This document shows positions 10,014-22,866 of a stretch of 64,000 bases of DNA, piece after piece. The stretch's first letter is position 1, and each line of letters opens with the position of its first letter. The position numbers and the translations under genes were made by a program. Origin of the DNA: Melampsora larici-populina 98AG31 (Eukaryota; Basidiomycota; Pucciniomycetes; Pucciniales; Melampsoraceae); contig NW_006768788.1 of the NCBI RefSeq assembly GCF_000204055.1, positions 633,115-697,114 of the forward strand, in the 5' to 3' direction. The notes under the pieces were generated by a model. The model ran no database searches and was not told where the DNA came from. It worked only from the letters and a program-made list of their open reading frames with translations.

Positions 10014-11052
10014 TCAAGGTTCATATAAAGGAGGATGATCATCATGATGAGTAGGATTAAGATTAGTTGAAGATTCTAAAACCAAATCTTGTTCAATTCT
10101 TTCCACTTCTAAAGCAGTTTGAGCAGCTAAAATCAAATCTTCATCTGGCATTGTATCTCTTCTTTGTTGTGATCTAGAAGAATCCACGTGATCCAAAGTC
10201 GGGATTTCTGAAGTTGTTTCGATTGGAATAAGTTCATTTGGTTGAGTCGTAGGTGAATAAGTGGCTAAATGAAAAAGAAACAACAGATTTAACTTTATTC
10301 GGCAATCATTTTCAACTCAGGTTGGTGAAGATCTTTAACTTACGCAATTCTTCCAAAACAGTAGTTCTTTGACCATTAGCTTCCGAATGTAACCGTTTGA
10401 CTTCTTCTAAAGCTTCATAAAACTCAAACCCATGACCTTCATTAAAGACAACTTTCAAAGTAAACAGAATAGGATGATCCGAATTATTTGTAAATCGACT
10501 CGAAAGTAATTCTTCAAGATTACCACCATTAACAGGTAAAACTGTAGAAAGATGATAATTAGCTGATAACCATGGTTGAATAAACCTTCCATCTAATGAG
10601 TTTGATAAGGGAATCGTCAAGGTTTTGATGGATTGATCTTCTGATTCATGATTCGAAATAAATAAAATTCGTTGGTTTGTTATATAAACCGTACCAGGAT
10701 AAAGTTTTTCGGAATTCTTTAATGTCAGATTAGAAAAGAGAGATGATAATGGTAATTTTGATTTTGATGAGTTGGATTGGTTTTGGGTTTGATTGGAATC
10801 GGTGGGTGAGATCGGTTCTCCATCTGTGGTTCCTGAACCTGGTAAAGTTGGGACTAATGAAATCGTGATCCCATTAACTGTCAAAAAGATTTTCTCATCT
10901 AGATAAGTTCAAAAAGAGGATGATAAGAGAAATAGTAAGTTTAGTGAGTTGGGTTTGGAATTGAAATGTGAAAGATGAAGATGATTTGATGATTGACCTG
11001 GAAGTGGGATAGGTTTGTTTTGATTGTCTAACATTGAACAATTGAGTGCCAT
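10014..11052 (-). CDS. WBP2-like GRAM/PH-like domain protein with PPxY tail, 279 aa
   Basis: Exons (minus) 11052-10998, 10877-10344 and 10264-10014 give 279 aa. The N-terminus starts MALN as in animal WBP2. A GRAM-like core follows (KLYPGTVYITNQRILFIS, IPLSNSLDGRFIQPWLSANY, ILFTLKVVFNEGHGFEFYE). The C-terminal third is acidic and disordered and ends PPLYEP, a PPxY motif (274-277) able to bind WW domains such as those of Nedd4/Rsp5 ligases. In animals WBP2 proteins are adaptors and coactivators; in fungi the family is mostly uncharacterised. A Ser/Asn/Gln-rich insert (GTTDGEPIS onward) interrupts the early GRAM region. Exon 1 is only 55 nt and its donor (GTCAAT) is weak, so that junction is the least certain. 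Divergent from the next gene. Confidence 0.78.
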
Positions 11053-11334
11053 TTTGAGTTCTGATTGTTTTGGTTTGGTTAATGAGATGAGATGAATGCT
11101 AAATGCTGAATGCTGAGGTTGAGTGTTGAGAATGCTGAGAGATGAGTGTGTTGGGTGATGATCAATGAAGTTGACAAAGGTCGTTATCACTTCGGGAGAT
11201 AAGGTACCGAGTCGGACCTTTTCGGCCAAATTACATTACAGTGTGTGTGACATGTGCAATTTCCCCCAGAGTTCAAATCCAATCCAAATCAATCCTCGTC
11301 CTTCATCAACTTCAACTTCAACTTCAAATCAAAA

Positions 11335-13051
11335 ATGAAATATCATCAGACTCAAACTCAACATAGGCTCAACAATGGAATCGAAACTGGAAATGGAAAC
11401 CGAATTAGAAATACAAAAGATAAAGGAAAAGGAAAAGAAATTCCAAAATCAGATGAACAAAACACTTTAGACTCTTTAAATCAATTACTCAATCAACTTT
11501 CAATTCCAATCTCATTATCAAACTTATCATTCACAACACCTTCTTTATTATTAGCAATCTTAGAATCTTTATTAGAAAGAAGATTTTTAAATTTGAATGG
11601 TATGTCACTTGATCTTCATCCTACAATTTGTTTTTCTAATAGTTGACTTTTTTCTCGTCGGTGTAGATCCGATTAGAACATCCAGAACAACTCAATCTCG
11701 TGAAAAATGTTTAAAAATCTTACTTACAATCCTAGATGAATCATTAGATTATGAACTAGATCAATGGTCATCAAGTTCTATTAATTTAACCAAACTAAAT
11801 CAAAACCAAACCCACGAATTGATAAAGTTAGTTAATGGTTTGATCAAACTTTCAATCAAATGTAATAATCCATCAATCGGATTGATAGAACCTTCAATTC
11901 AATCTGATCATCAAATCACATTTGACAATTCTATTTCAACTGAATTGAATCCCATCAAATATAAACCTAATAAAACAAGTCTACCTACCAGTACCGCTAC
12001 TCTTACCACTCAACTTGCTTCATCCTTGTCTTCAAATGCTTCATCTTATTCGACATTCAAGCCCACCCGAATGAATTTCAAATCAAATTTCAGCTCACCC
12101 ATCGCATCCCCACTATCCCAATCCTCACCAAACCATCAACGAGCAGGATCATCAACAACAAGTACACTAAGAAGATCATTAACTAGACAACATATCTTAT
12201 CAGAAATCGAAACCGAAACCTCCCAATCATACGAAGAATACCAAAGGAGTAAACCACCCACATTAAAGAATTTATTAGAACCACTACAAGCTCAATTAAA
12301 AAGACCTCAAACGCCTCGTACTGCTCATAGAAGAGTAGTCAGTAATCTTCGAAATAAACTTGAATCTTATTTTGATGATCCTAAACTAGACCAAGATGAA
12401 ACGAAAAAAGAAGAATCGCCAGAAGAAGAACAAGAAGACGAAGAAGAGGAGATGGAAATGATGAGAGGAGGGATTGGGATGCTTACATTAGATGGAATAG
12501 ATGATGATGATCCATTTGTTTCGATTGAAACTCGTAAAGCTATGGGTAGTCAATTTATCAATTTACCAATCACTCCCTCGTCTACTAAAACTAAGGATGA
12601 TTCATTTTTGAATCATGATACTGATGATGAGCTTACTAACTTGAATTTTAACCCTTCAAAACCTTTTATACGTTTTACTTCTTCTACATCCTCCGTGACT
12701 TCAAATCAAACACCTTTCTATGAAGATACATATTCTCCCAAGATTTTATTAGCATCAAATGGAGCGAAACTATCATTAATCGAATCCGATATTAACAAAT
12801 TCGAAAACTCAAATCAATCCATCGAAATCAATTCAGATTGGATTACTGAAACTTCTTTACAAAATGAAAAAGCAGTAGAAGCAGAAGCAGAAGTTGGAGT
12901 TCGGATTAGAGTTTCAAGATTAGAAACTTGGATTGAAAATTTAAATGGAAAAGACAAATTCAAAGAAAAGATTGGGTTAGGTAGAAAAAAGTTTGATAGG
13001 ATTTGTGATGATGAAGCAGAAGCAGAAGACGAAGAAGAAGATTGGATTTAA
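11335..13051 (+). CDS. DUF5745-type protein, ~549 aa
   Basis: Two exons, 11335-11599 and 11667-13051, with an in-frame intron (GTATGT...GTGTAG). A leucine-rich helical N-terminal region (LNQLLNQLSIPISL, LLLAILESLLERR, SREKCLKILLTILDESL) matches what I recall as the DUF5745 domain of basidiomycete proteins. The rest is disordered: Ser/Thr/Asn-rich with basic RRS/RR motifs, an acidic Glu/Asp stretch, and a C-terminal predicted helix (VRIRVSRLETWIENL) before an acidic end. The frame is open upstream to ATG 11254, which would add a 27-residue Asn/Phe/Ser-rich leader; ATG 11335 (AAAATGA) is preferred. Molecular function unknown. Confidence 0.72.
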
Positions 13052-14027
13052 ATGTTAAGGATTTTGGGGTCTTGTTAGGAATGTATAAGAATATAGGGCC
13101 TTTAGAATTTGAAGTTTCATAAGTTGATAGGTATTCTTAGAATCATTTTACGGTTCATTTGGTGTAACTTCATTGGATTGCAGGTATCAAATCAATTTAA
13201 ATCCTTCTTCTTGTTCTTTTTCATCTTTATATCGTTATTAACGTGATCAAATTGAAAAAACTCAAGCTTTTGTATACGCAAAGCCTTGATAGGATATTAT
13301 TTCACAAGATCCATGTACATATCTTAATTATATATAACTTTATTTGCTAACCAATGTATGTAATCAAAGAAAAGTTTGGGTCGGAATTTGTTGGATTTAG
13401 AGTGATGTACCCTCTTGCAAGTACATAATAAGACACTTCAATACAATTACATGAGAACTTTTGATATTCTTCTGTTCTGCATAAGGAAAACTAGATGCCC
13501 TTGCTTTTGGAGAGGAAGGGCATTTATTTAGTGGCAGAAAACTCTCTTTCTTCCACTTTACACTTTTTTGTCTTGAGTGATTATCCCTCTCCTAAAATGT
13601 GCCGATCTGCCAGAAAGATGAAAAGGCTCAAGAGGCAATCAAGCTGTTTGGGGTGAGTCTTGGCATGCTTTCATTCAGGAGTTGATCTGAAGCTCGCAGC
13701 GGTTTTGAAAGCAGTGGGGCACCGGTACCGTATTTGCTCCTGATCCGGCACACACAGATCGGGAGTGTACTTAGCTCAAGAGACAGGAGGCTGACAGGTT
13801 GAGATTTGACTGGGCCCTGGGGTGAAATGGATTACGTTTTGTTGACGTCGATTGCTACATGAAATACAAAATACAGAGATTGCATAGATGATACAGTCCA
13901 TCTGCTTCACTTCGATTCCAATTCAAGCTTGATTACCACTTTATCAACTTCAACACACCAATCAATCCATTCTCAACAATCATCTTTTCGTAGTACATAC
14001 ATCACTTCATCTTATCATCAATAATAT
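13052..14027. other. Intergenic region
   Basis: This contains the 3' end of the DUF5745 gene and the promoter/5' UTR of the cytidylyltransferase gene, which becomes pyrimidine- and CA-rich near 13930-14020. No coding region, repeat or RNA gene was recognised. Confidence 0.4.
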
Positions 14028-15935
14028 ATGATGTTATCTCCATCTAGACCACCAGCGATCTTACCACAACCTATTGTTGTTAAACGAAGAAGAAAATCAG
14101 GAAAAGGTCAAGGTGAATCATCTCGTGAAGCAAGTGCAGGTAAGTCAATTGAACCCTTCTATCTCCTTTTCTTTTATTATTTCTCTGAAGTGCTCAGCAG
14201 CTTTTTCTGACTTTTCTGGCTGTATGATTTCATCAGAATCTAATGATGAAACGGCGAGTTGGTCATCATGATTCTCCGCGCTCTTGTTTCCCTTTGATTG
14301 CTTACCCTTACCTTTTTGAAATATCATTCTTCAATCTTTCTACAGGCAACCGATAACGATACGATGGCAGATGATACTGATACGGCTTCTATGACGTCAC
14401 CTAGAACTGCTAACACTCAATTTCGTACACGAGCCACATTTGAAGAAGCTCATTTACCACCTGCCCATCCTCATCGACACAAACGACCCCAAACCTTAGT
14501 AGCAGCGGCTACTGTGAATAGTAGTATGGCAATTCTAGAAAATCTGCCACAAAGAGAAGCAGCTGGCTTAAAGTTTGATAACCTAAGTTACGATGGTAGT
14601 TTAGAAAGTGGGATCGATAGTGGTACGAGTACATACGATGGAGATGTCAGTAGTGCACCAGGTCCAGCAAGTAAACGTGGTCATCCAAAACATCTTACTC
14701 ATACTTATGCTTACAAAACTGATCTTACTGGTGATTCAAAACCCACTAGTGTGGCTAGATCATCTCTTAGTCAAATGAGCTTAGCACATGATCAATCAGA
14801 TGCAATGGACTTTGTTCCTACTGCTCAATCTGTGGAAGCTAATCCTATGTCGGCTTCGGATTCTAAACCGTCTAATCCTAATCTTCCTCCTGCTCCTCAT
14901 GGATTTCTTTCTCGTTTACGTCCAGAGGATTTACAAGAGAAAATGAAGGAAGCTATTGCTGAATCTTCTAAACAACGTAGTGTTGGTTTTGTTCTCATTA
15001 ATAGTTTGGAGTCGTTGAGATTCGATTTACTGATTTCGATTGTTCGGTTTTCTCAGTACTCTATAAACCCTCCCCCCGTCAATCGTCCTGTAAGAATCTA
15101 CGCCGATGGAGTCTATGGTGAGTGATTTACCAACCCACAAGTCCGATGATCCAGTCCACAGATTTACTCACCCATGATTCTAAACCAACAGATTTATTCC
15201 ACTACGGCCACGCTCTCCAACTTCGACAATGTAAACTATTCTTTCCAAACGTTTATTTGATGGTAGGAGTCTGTTCAGATGAATTAGTTAGAAAATTTAA
15301 AGCTTCGCCTGTACTTACCAGTATAGAAAGGTACGAAAGTGTAGCCAATTGTAAATGGGTCGATGAAGTGGTTGAAGATGCTCCATGGCAAGTTGATGCT
15401 GAGTTCATGCAAAAACATCAAATCGATTATGTTGCTCAGTAAGTGATTGTTTGAAGATCCTGAAACTTTTTTCTCTCGATGACTTTTACTTAAGGTTTTG
15501 ATCTTGTTTTTTAGTGACGAAGAACCTTATGCAAGTGTAGATTCAGATGATGTATACGCTTACGCCAAATCCCAAGGTATTTTTCTTCCCAAATCCAGAA
15601 CTCCTTGAACATTCCAAGCTAACGTTCAAAGCAAAACGATGCATTTTGTCCCAGGTAAATTTTTACCAACTCGTCGAACCGACGGAGTTTCGACCTCTGA
15701 ACTTTTACAAAGAATAGTAGAAGGATATATCGAAGGAACCTACGATAACAAATTAGAAAAACTAGGTGTACCCGAATTATGTAGTAATAAAGCTTTGAGT
15801 GAAACAGGTAGTGGTGGGATTGCACAAAGAGCAGGATCAAGAACTCCAATGGTAATTCCTAATAGTCCTAAAGCTGGCACTGCTATAGATGCAGAAATGG
15901 ATGACGGCACGGCTACTGCTAATGAAGCTCCTTAG
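14028..15935 (+). CDS. PCT1: Choline-phosphate cytidylyltransferase, ~457 aa
   Basis: This enzyme makes CDP-choline from CTP and phosphocholine, the rate-setting step of the Kennedy pathway. Six exons fit: 14028-14139, 14371-14981, 15057-15117, 15192-15438, 15515-15576 and 15655-15935. The catalytic core reads [18 protein letters not shown] with HxGH at residues 265-268, then [27 protein letters not shown] and [11 protein letters not shown] (CTP-binding R-T-x-G-I/V-S-T-S, about 372-379). The N-terminal ~250 residues are a disordered, basic-then-Ser/Thr-rich extension. The 75-nt intron 14982-15056 is in frame and was inferred because its translation is foreign to the family and it has GTTGGT, an ACTGAT branch site and TTTTCTCAG. 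The exon 1-2 junction is uncertain; ATG 14364 is an alternative start. Confidence 0.85.
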
Positions 15936-17418
15936 GAAAATGAGCACTTCTTCTACATCTCTTTGTACTCTTATTTCTTCGAGAACTCGTCGTTTTTGCA
16001 CAAGATTCAAGGTAACAGATCGGTGGTTTGGTGGTATTGATTTGAAAATGAAGTCAAGAAGAATTTCTCGAATTCCTCTTTAAATTCTTCTCTGTATTGG
16101 GTTACTTAAATCTCTGATCTCGGCATTGTATGTATTTCAAGATTTCTCGTTGCAATTCTTTCAAGATTGTTTATTTTTCTTTGGCTTTATTGAACTCATC
16201 TTTATAATCAAGCAAGAAATGTTATATAGTATATATTTACTTATTTTTCGTTTTACATCATAAGTGATTCTTTTTGACTAATTTGATTTTTTTCTTTTGA
16301 GTGTATGCGCATTTACGAAGGGATCATTTTAGTGGATATCCAGAGCTCGAGGTCAGTTTTTCAGTTTTTGCTTAGATTATCAGGATTAGCCCAAGGTTCT
16401 ACTGATAACTGCAAGCGATGGTGGTGAGGTTTGACGAAAGGGGTTAGATTCAGTTCACTTGACTCATTTCTGACTCAGCTTGGGCTTAAATGGGTTGATA
16501 GGTTTGATTTGATGGATTGAGAGCTCTGATGAATCAGTAAGCTTATTCCCACTTCAGGGATTCATTCTCATTTGATGATCTAAGCCGAGCTCTCATTAGG
16601 AGATCTTTAAGATGGCCTGGATTGATCACCTGACCTGGCCCTGACCGATGTGCTTGAAAAACTAGTCTACACTTCTTGAAGGGAATCCACTGAGGTGTCT
16701 CGCTCAACAAACTGTTGATGATAATGTGCTTTGTAGTACTTGACTTTCATCATCCTGAACTGTTAATGTTGACTCATTCACATCGTTTCCTTTTCAAGGG
16801 AAGAAGGGAATTTGTTGAAGTTGAGTTGAAGTCTCACAGGCTAAGTAAGGCTCATAGTGTCGTCCCAATACAGCAATTGTCGTGTCATCGAAGCCACGTG
16901 ACTCCCTGAATAGAGTTTTTGAATCCTTGACAAAACTAGATTAAAACACTGTTTCGTTGAAAGCAGACCGAGGTTAGGTTTAAAAAATAGATATAAAAGT
17001 CGTTCCGATTTCTGGTCCTCTTCCCCCCCCTCAAGTTGACTTCATTCCCACCTGAACCACATTTTCGTAGCTCTCCCTCTACATTCAAATACTGTTTTTT
17101 TTACACTCGAACCTTTTACTTTTGCGGTTGAACCCTTTATCACGAGCGTTACTCTTTCCTTCACTGTGATCGTAGTCGTCTCTTCAATCCGCTACTTCAT
17201 CTTTAATCGATTCCTTGATCGTGGTTATCAAGTTCGACTCGCAACTTGCCCTAGAACTTCATTGTATCTAGTGGTCTTGATCTCTCACCTCTCATCCTCT
17301 TATAAAGTCATCGTCACCTCATCTCATCACCTCTCACGCCACTCTTATCTCTTATTCTCTTTAACGACTGCTGTTATCTTTCCTCAGCTTTACCTTACAT
17401 CCCTCTCGTACCGCCATC
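15936..17418. other. Intergenic region
   Basis: 3' flank of the cytidylyltransferase gene and promoter plus long leader of TBP. From about 17020 to 17415 the plus strand is strongly pyrimidine-rich (CTCTCAC, CTCATC, TCTTAT runs), as expected for the 5' UTR of a well-expressed fungal gene. No separate gene was supported. Confidence 0.45.
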
Positions 17419-18515
17419 ATGGCCTCTTCTACTTTCGCTTTGCCCGGTCCCCCTGCTTCTGCAACGCTTGGAAGTTCAAGCTTCCCCGATCGACTATCTC
17501 TACCGCAGGCTGGGGGCCAGGACGCTGGCAAATCTACTCATCATCCTGATGATCCCAAGGGAATCATAACCAACGTTCAAGGCATCGTTCCTACCCTTCA
17601 GTGAGTTGCCGATGCTTGATATCGATCACTCATGCCTTTCTTTTAGCATCCGACCTCGCCCGTGTTGTAGATTAGTTCAATGCTCTATCCGTTTCATCTA
17701 CAAACGGACTAATGTCTCGAGCTTTTCCCTCTATCTCTTTCCTTGCAATCCTTCCCTCTCCCCAGAAACATTGTTGCGACCGTCAATCTCGAATGCCGGC
17801 TTGATCTCAAAACAATAGCACTTCATGCTAGGAATGCAGAATACAATCCCAAGGTAGCCCCAAACCCCATGCCTTCCATCTGATTGCTCAGGTGGCTTAT
17901 TTGCTCGTTCCCACATCTTTTAGCGTTTCGCTGCAGTGATTATGCGGATACGAGAGCCCAAAACAACTGCTCTGATCTTTGCCTCTGGCAAGATGGTCGT
18001 CACTGGTGCCAAGTCTGAAGACGACTCTCGATTAGCAGCACGCAAATACGCTCGAATTGTTCAGAAACTTGGTTTTGAAGCCAAGTTTACCGAATTCAAG
18101 ATTCAAAACATTGTGGGTTCGTGTGATGTGAAATTTCCGATTCGATTAGAAGGTTTGGCCTACAACCACGGGCATTTCTCATCTTATGAGCCCGAGGTTA
18201 GTTTGATTACCCTTTGTGTGCTCGTTTCACACCTTACCCTTTAAGACCTATCATGCTAAGCTCTTTGAGCTGTATTTGGCTACAGCTTTTTCCTGGTTTA
18301 ATCTACCGTATGGTCAAGCCTAAGGTTGTGCTACTGATCTTTGTATCAGGCAAAATCGTCCTGACTGGAGCCAAGGTACGATTCTTTCTCTACTCATACC
18401 CTTCATCGTTTCTTTACCTTACTCTTCTTTCGCTCTTCTCTTTCAGGTCCGGGAGGAAATCTATCAAGCATTCAACAACATCTACCCAGTATTGTCTGAA
18501 TTTCGGAAGCCTTGA
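17419..18515 (+). CDS. TBP1: TATA-binding protein (TBP), 233 aa
   Basis: Core transcription factor that binds TATA DNA for RNA polymerases I, II and III. Five exons join in frame: 17419-17600, 17766-17853, 17924-18196, 18286-18375 and 18447-18515. The short N-terminal tail (about 50 aa) precedes the two-repeat saddle. Repeat 1: [54 protein letters not shown]. Repeat 2: [51 protein letters not shown], ending VLSEFRKP. The intron between PE and LFPGL and the others fall at clean GT-AG sites. ATG 17419 sits in CATCATGG with no earlier in-frame ATG close by. Length and motifs are typical; nothing looks damaged. Confidence 0.96.
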
Positions 18516-19731
18516 ACTCCAACCTCTCCTCGTCGTCATCATCATCCCCTCACTCATCCTTACCTCGACCGACCTACCCATCTGCCTCTCGCCTTCTCTT
18601 CTTCACTCCTCCGCTTACTCTGTTAAGACCGACCGTGAAGACTTCACTTATTCAAAAATTACAAAGTCAACACTTGGTTGAACGTACATGAACATTTGCC
18701 ATAATAATATTTGCTTTTATTCACCAATCACACTTTACATCGTTCAACGGTCTCCCTTCCTCTCCTTTTTGTCTGCCGACGCGATTTTCTTCTTTTCTTT
18801 GGGTTGTTTCCTTTTTACCAAGGATATAAAGGGGGTCCTAGGGTGTTTTTTTTTTTACTTTTTTTTTCCAATCATCATCCCTCTTAAAACTTGTGTGTTA
18901 ACAACCCTGTATTCACTGTTTTATCAGTTCTTTTTTTCACACAATGGTAGAAATCACGATTTTATGTGAAAAAATGAAGTACACTTAACTATTAAACTGA
19001 TTAGTTGTTGCAATTTAAGAGATTGATATGATACAAAACTGTCCGCTACTCGAAGCAAACTTGATCACTTTTGAACTTGGACCCACTTCACTTTTTGGTC
19101 GGCACATTTTTCTCAAGTGTGTTTTTCAAAGCTTTCACCTTTGTTATCAATCTTATACCATGTCTTGCATGGGCCCCCGGCAATAAATGACCATCAATCT
19201 AGCACATGCCTCGGGCAAGGTCTTGCATTCCACTTCACAACCTCTGTCTTACCTGGACTTATATGCCTTCCTTCACCTCAACATTATGATGACTTGAATG
19301 GTCATCTTGATTGGCAACACTGAAAAAGTCCTACTGGTCTTCATCCTCTCTGTTATTCATCAGGCCTTGAAGAACTTCCTCAATGGAATCTGTGATCTTC
19401 AAGAGTTTGCTGCATCACAGCAATCCATCCATTAAGATGCTTTGAAGTTGGTATGGGATTAGTCAAGAGCCCTTAAAGAACTTACTCACCTCTGATATGA
19501 CATACCAAGGATTCATGACGATAATGAATTAAAGATTGAATTTGAAGTTGTCTCAGATACAAAACAAAACATATAATGAAACAATGAATGACTGAGGAGA
19601 AGTATAAGTTGATCTATATAGCCTTGCATCAAGACTACTAGAACACTCAGTATGGTTTTAAAAGCTGTAGAGGAAGTCAGTTTTGAATATTATTTTTTTG
19701 GATTTGATGATTTCACTTTTGAAATGGACAC
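18516..19731. other. Intergenic region
   Basis: The TBP 3' flank has T-rich runs near 18850-18870. Beyond about 19000 the sequence looks like decayed repeat material with scattered short frames. No gene was recognised. Confidence 0.4.
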
Positions 19732-20037
19732 ATTCACCATGTAAATATCCGTGTGGCACATCGACGTGCACACACGGAGAGTTTTGAAATAAAACTCCAA
19801 GTCTTTTGGTCAAATTTAGACTGAGATTGTTGTTGAGCACCCTTTGTGCTTTGTGATTTGTTCAAAGGATTTGCAGAATACTTTGTTGTCAGCAGGGGTC
19901 AACTGACTTTCAACCTCCCAGGTGATAAGGGGAAGATGTGCTTGTTGTGGCACCTCTTTGATGGGTTGTTACAGGGTCTAAGGAAAGTCTTTTGTGCGTG
20001 CATGTCGACGTGCTACAAGGATATTTACATGGTGATT
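19732..20037. mobile_element. Foldback/MITE-like element with ~48 bp inverted arms
   Basis: The left arm 19732-19780 begins ATTCACCATGTAAATATCC and contains a GGCACATCGACGTGCACAC-type core. The right arm 19990-20037 is its imperfect reverse complement (AATCACCATGTAAATATCC when read on minus). The ~210 bp interior has no coding capacity. The outer ends may extend further with lower similarity, and no target-site duplication was identified. Confidence 0.6.
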
Positions 20038-21833
20038 GATAGTTAGATATTTTCAAAACCGTTTTTAAAATTTTCATGAGATTAAATCATAAAAATATCA
20101 AGAGATTGATTGATTACCCAATGACTAAGTTTTTTTCATTTCTGTTAAGCTTAAAATATTGATGGTATACAGATATTGGTTGAGAGGAACACAGTTGTGT
20201 GCGTATGTGTGAGGAAAAAAAGTGAAATTGAGATTGAGTTGTGTGAGCCAGTTTTTGGGACAAAATAAAAAAAAGAGAAAGGATGAAAAATGAAAAGCAG
20301 ATCATTAGCTAGGTGAGCCTTTGATGAGATTGAAACAGATGATCATCTGCGTGATCAGTGACAGTGATATCTAATGATGTTATCAATCAGATAGGCAAAA
20401 CATGTCAGATATCATTCAGATGGGTTATGAGTTATAAAAGATGAGGTTTACACATAGTAGAGTTTTGGTGGTCAGATTGATGATGCGCAAGGGTTAGAAA
20501 GATTGATATATGTATTCAGGTGTGGTGGAAGTAGTCTTGCAGGTCATCAACTTGTTCAAAGGGTTGTTAGTTACAATGTGAGACTATGGAATTGTGTCTG
20601 TTGTGTTAGACATCTGATCATTTGATTCCTTGATGATCGAGTTGACTCCAGTCATGGTCAATGATATTGTTATTAATCACAAGTGGTAACTTGGTCAAGT
20701 TTGAATCAAAGCCAGATATTACTGGCATCAGATTGGAAGCTGTCAAAGGAGGTTCCAAGTACGTTCCACAATGAGAAAACAAATCTTCTTTCATATTGTC
20801 ATAAGGTTTTGAGCTTCTAAGAATCCACTCAATAGTAATTTATAGGTGGCTCATAAGGGAATTTCTTTAAAACCATATGTATCTGTAGTCACAAAACTCA
20901 TAGGACATGCAGTTCATGAAAAGATGTTTGGCTTGGGTGGAAATTGATTGTATGCCTCTTTAAAAGTATAAGTTTGATGAAGCATGTATGTTTATTAAAA
21001 TCTACTACCTAAGTAAACCAGAGTAGCACTTATGTTTGAGTTAAAATTATGGATCATGAGAGGAAGGATAAGACAATTGCAATATCTTTGTCACCTATCA
21101 TGGGAATTGTTTCACAAACTAATGTTAAGATGGATTTGATTTTGAATTCTTGAGGTTGTATGCAGTTTTTTTCAACTTTTTAGAAAATTGCAATGTATAT
21201 GTAGGTAACATATCTTTTTCAAATTGACTGAGAATCTGATCAAAATCTTGGAGCTTCCTCAACTTCTTTCCCTCAAACAAATTCATGGTGAGAGTGGGAT
21301 TTTTGACCATTGCCACTCAACCATGAAAGATACAGACCATAAAGAGTGTGGATCAGGCCACAGTATGGCTCAGTGGACCTATTGGTTTTTGTAGAGACCA
21401 ATGCACTTAATAGAAATTTTACTTTCATGTCTATGTCTAGCTGTCTTGCACTTGGGGTGAGTAAAGTTGTAAAAGGGCAGGGTCATCACTTCAGCACTAG
21501 ATTTCAATGTCAATTTTTGAAGTGAACAGCTATAATCTCATTATCATCCACTTCATTGAGAACAAATCTAAAGCCAACATGTTTATATTTCTGATGCAAC
21601 ACACACTCACAGAGAGAAATAGAGAGACGTATATACAGTCCACAAAAGAGGTTAAGGGAAATCGGGATACACTGCTAATCTGCTCCCAAGCACTTGCCAA
21701 TCTAAGCAACCGTACACAACAAGCTCACCCATAAAACAGAAAAAAAACAATATGATCCAAAAAAGATATATATATATATAAGACTAGTACCGATAGATAT
21801 GTGAAGAAGAAAAGATAGAAGAAAGTAATAATG
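20038..21833. other. Intergenic, probable old repeat debris
   Basis: A+T-rich sequence with no family-like open frame. A TA run (ATATATATATATA) lies near 21768-21780. The last part is the 3' flank of rho2. No tRNA or defined element was seen. Confidence 0.35.
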
Positions 21834-22866
21834 TTACGTGATCAAACAACAGCCTTTGTCATTCTTTTTAGCTTTCCGACGACCACTCGATCCTCGTTTC
21901 TCTTCTTCGTTTTGTTGCGTTGTTGTGGTAGTACCATTTGCTTGCTGACGTACTAACATGGCTGCTCGGGTTGCAGACTCGAAAATCGCATCTACTCCTT
22001 CATTCTTCAAGGCAGAACATTCCATATAGCACCTCGCATTGATTGAATTAGCTACAAGCTCCGCCTATTCCAAAATAATCCCTTGCTCAGCCACAGCTTA
22101 AAGATGTCAAATAATGTAAAAATCGTAAGTCCCCGAGACACGCACCTGTCGTTTCTGGACAAACTGTTCTGGATTTGCACCCCCGTCTGAATCCCTTAAA
22201 TCTTTTTTACATCCAACTAGGATGACTGGAATGGCTGCACCACAAATCGAGCGAACTTCTTCGATCCATTTGACCGTTACGTTTTCAAGAGAATCGGGTG
22301 TATCGATAGCAAAGGCAATGAGAATGACATGAGATTTAGAATAAGAGAGTGGTCGTAATCTCTATGTCAAAAAGATAATGGAAAGCAATTTGATTAGAAC
22401 ATGGTAAACAGGTAAAATCAGATGAAAAACTTACTTCATATTCTTCTTGACCACTAATGAGATGATAGGATAATCCACGATAGAAGTGGCCCGGTGGTGG
22501 AGAATAGGTACTAATCGTCAGTAATTGAACTAAAATTGGTAGACTACTTGAGATGAAACGACCGACGCTGTATCCCATAGAGCCAATTGTACCGCTTTAC
22601 CATCTAGCCTGATTTCAGCCACGTAATTTTCAAAGATCTAAAAAGTTTGCAAAGAGATGATGATTTAGCAAAAAAAAAAACGAATAGAATAAGAAAAGAC
22701 TTTTTAACTAAACGGTAGGTTCATAATCTTCAGGAAATTCGCCCATAGCAAAGACACTGAGAAGCGAAGTCTTCCCACAAGCACCATCTCCGATGATCAC
22801 CAACTTTCGACGAATTGCTGCAGCTGCTGTTTGAGATGATGATGAAGTTCGAGCAGGTGGAGACAT
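21834..22866 (-). CDS. rho2: Rho2-type small GTPase, 229 aa
   Basis: Membrane-anchored GTP switch of the Rho family; in yeasts Rho2 signals to cell-wall synthesis and the integrity pathway. Five exons (minus): 22866-22714, 22637-22567, 22453-22435 (19-nt microexon), 22361-22146 and 22064-21834. Motifs: P-loop GDGACGKTS (26-34), switch [18 protein letters not shown], switch II DTAGQEEYERLRPLSY, GCKKDL at the TKxD position and [11 protein letters not shown]. The AELVA...ARCYMECS and [13 protein letters not shown] stretches resemble fission-yeast Rho2 more than Rho1, Rho3 or Rho4. The C-terminus is Lys/Arg-rich and ends GCCLIT, i.e. CaaX CLIT with a neighbouring Cys for palmitoylation. Donors are unusually varied (GTTTAG, GTCGGT, GTAAGT, GTGCGT). 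The microexon completes the DTAGQE motif, which supports the model. Confidence 0.92.
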
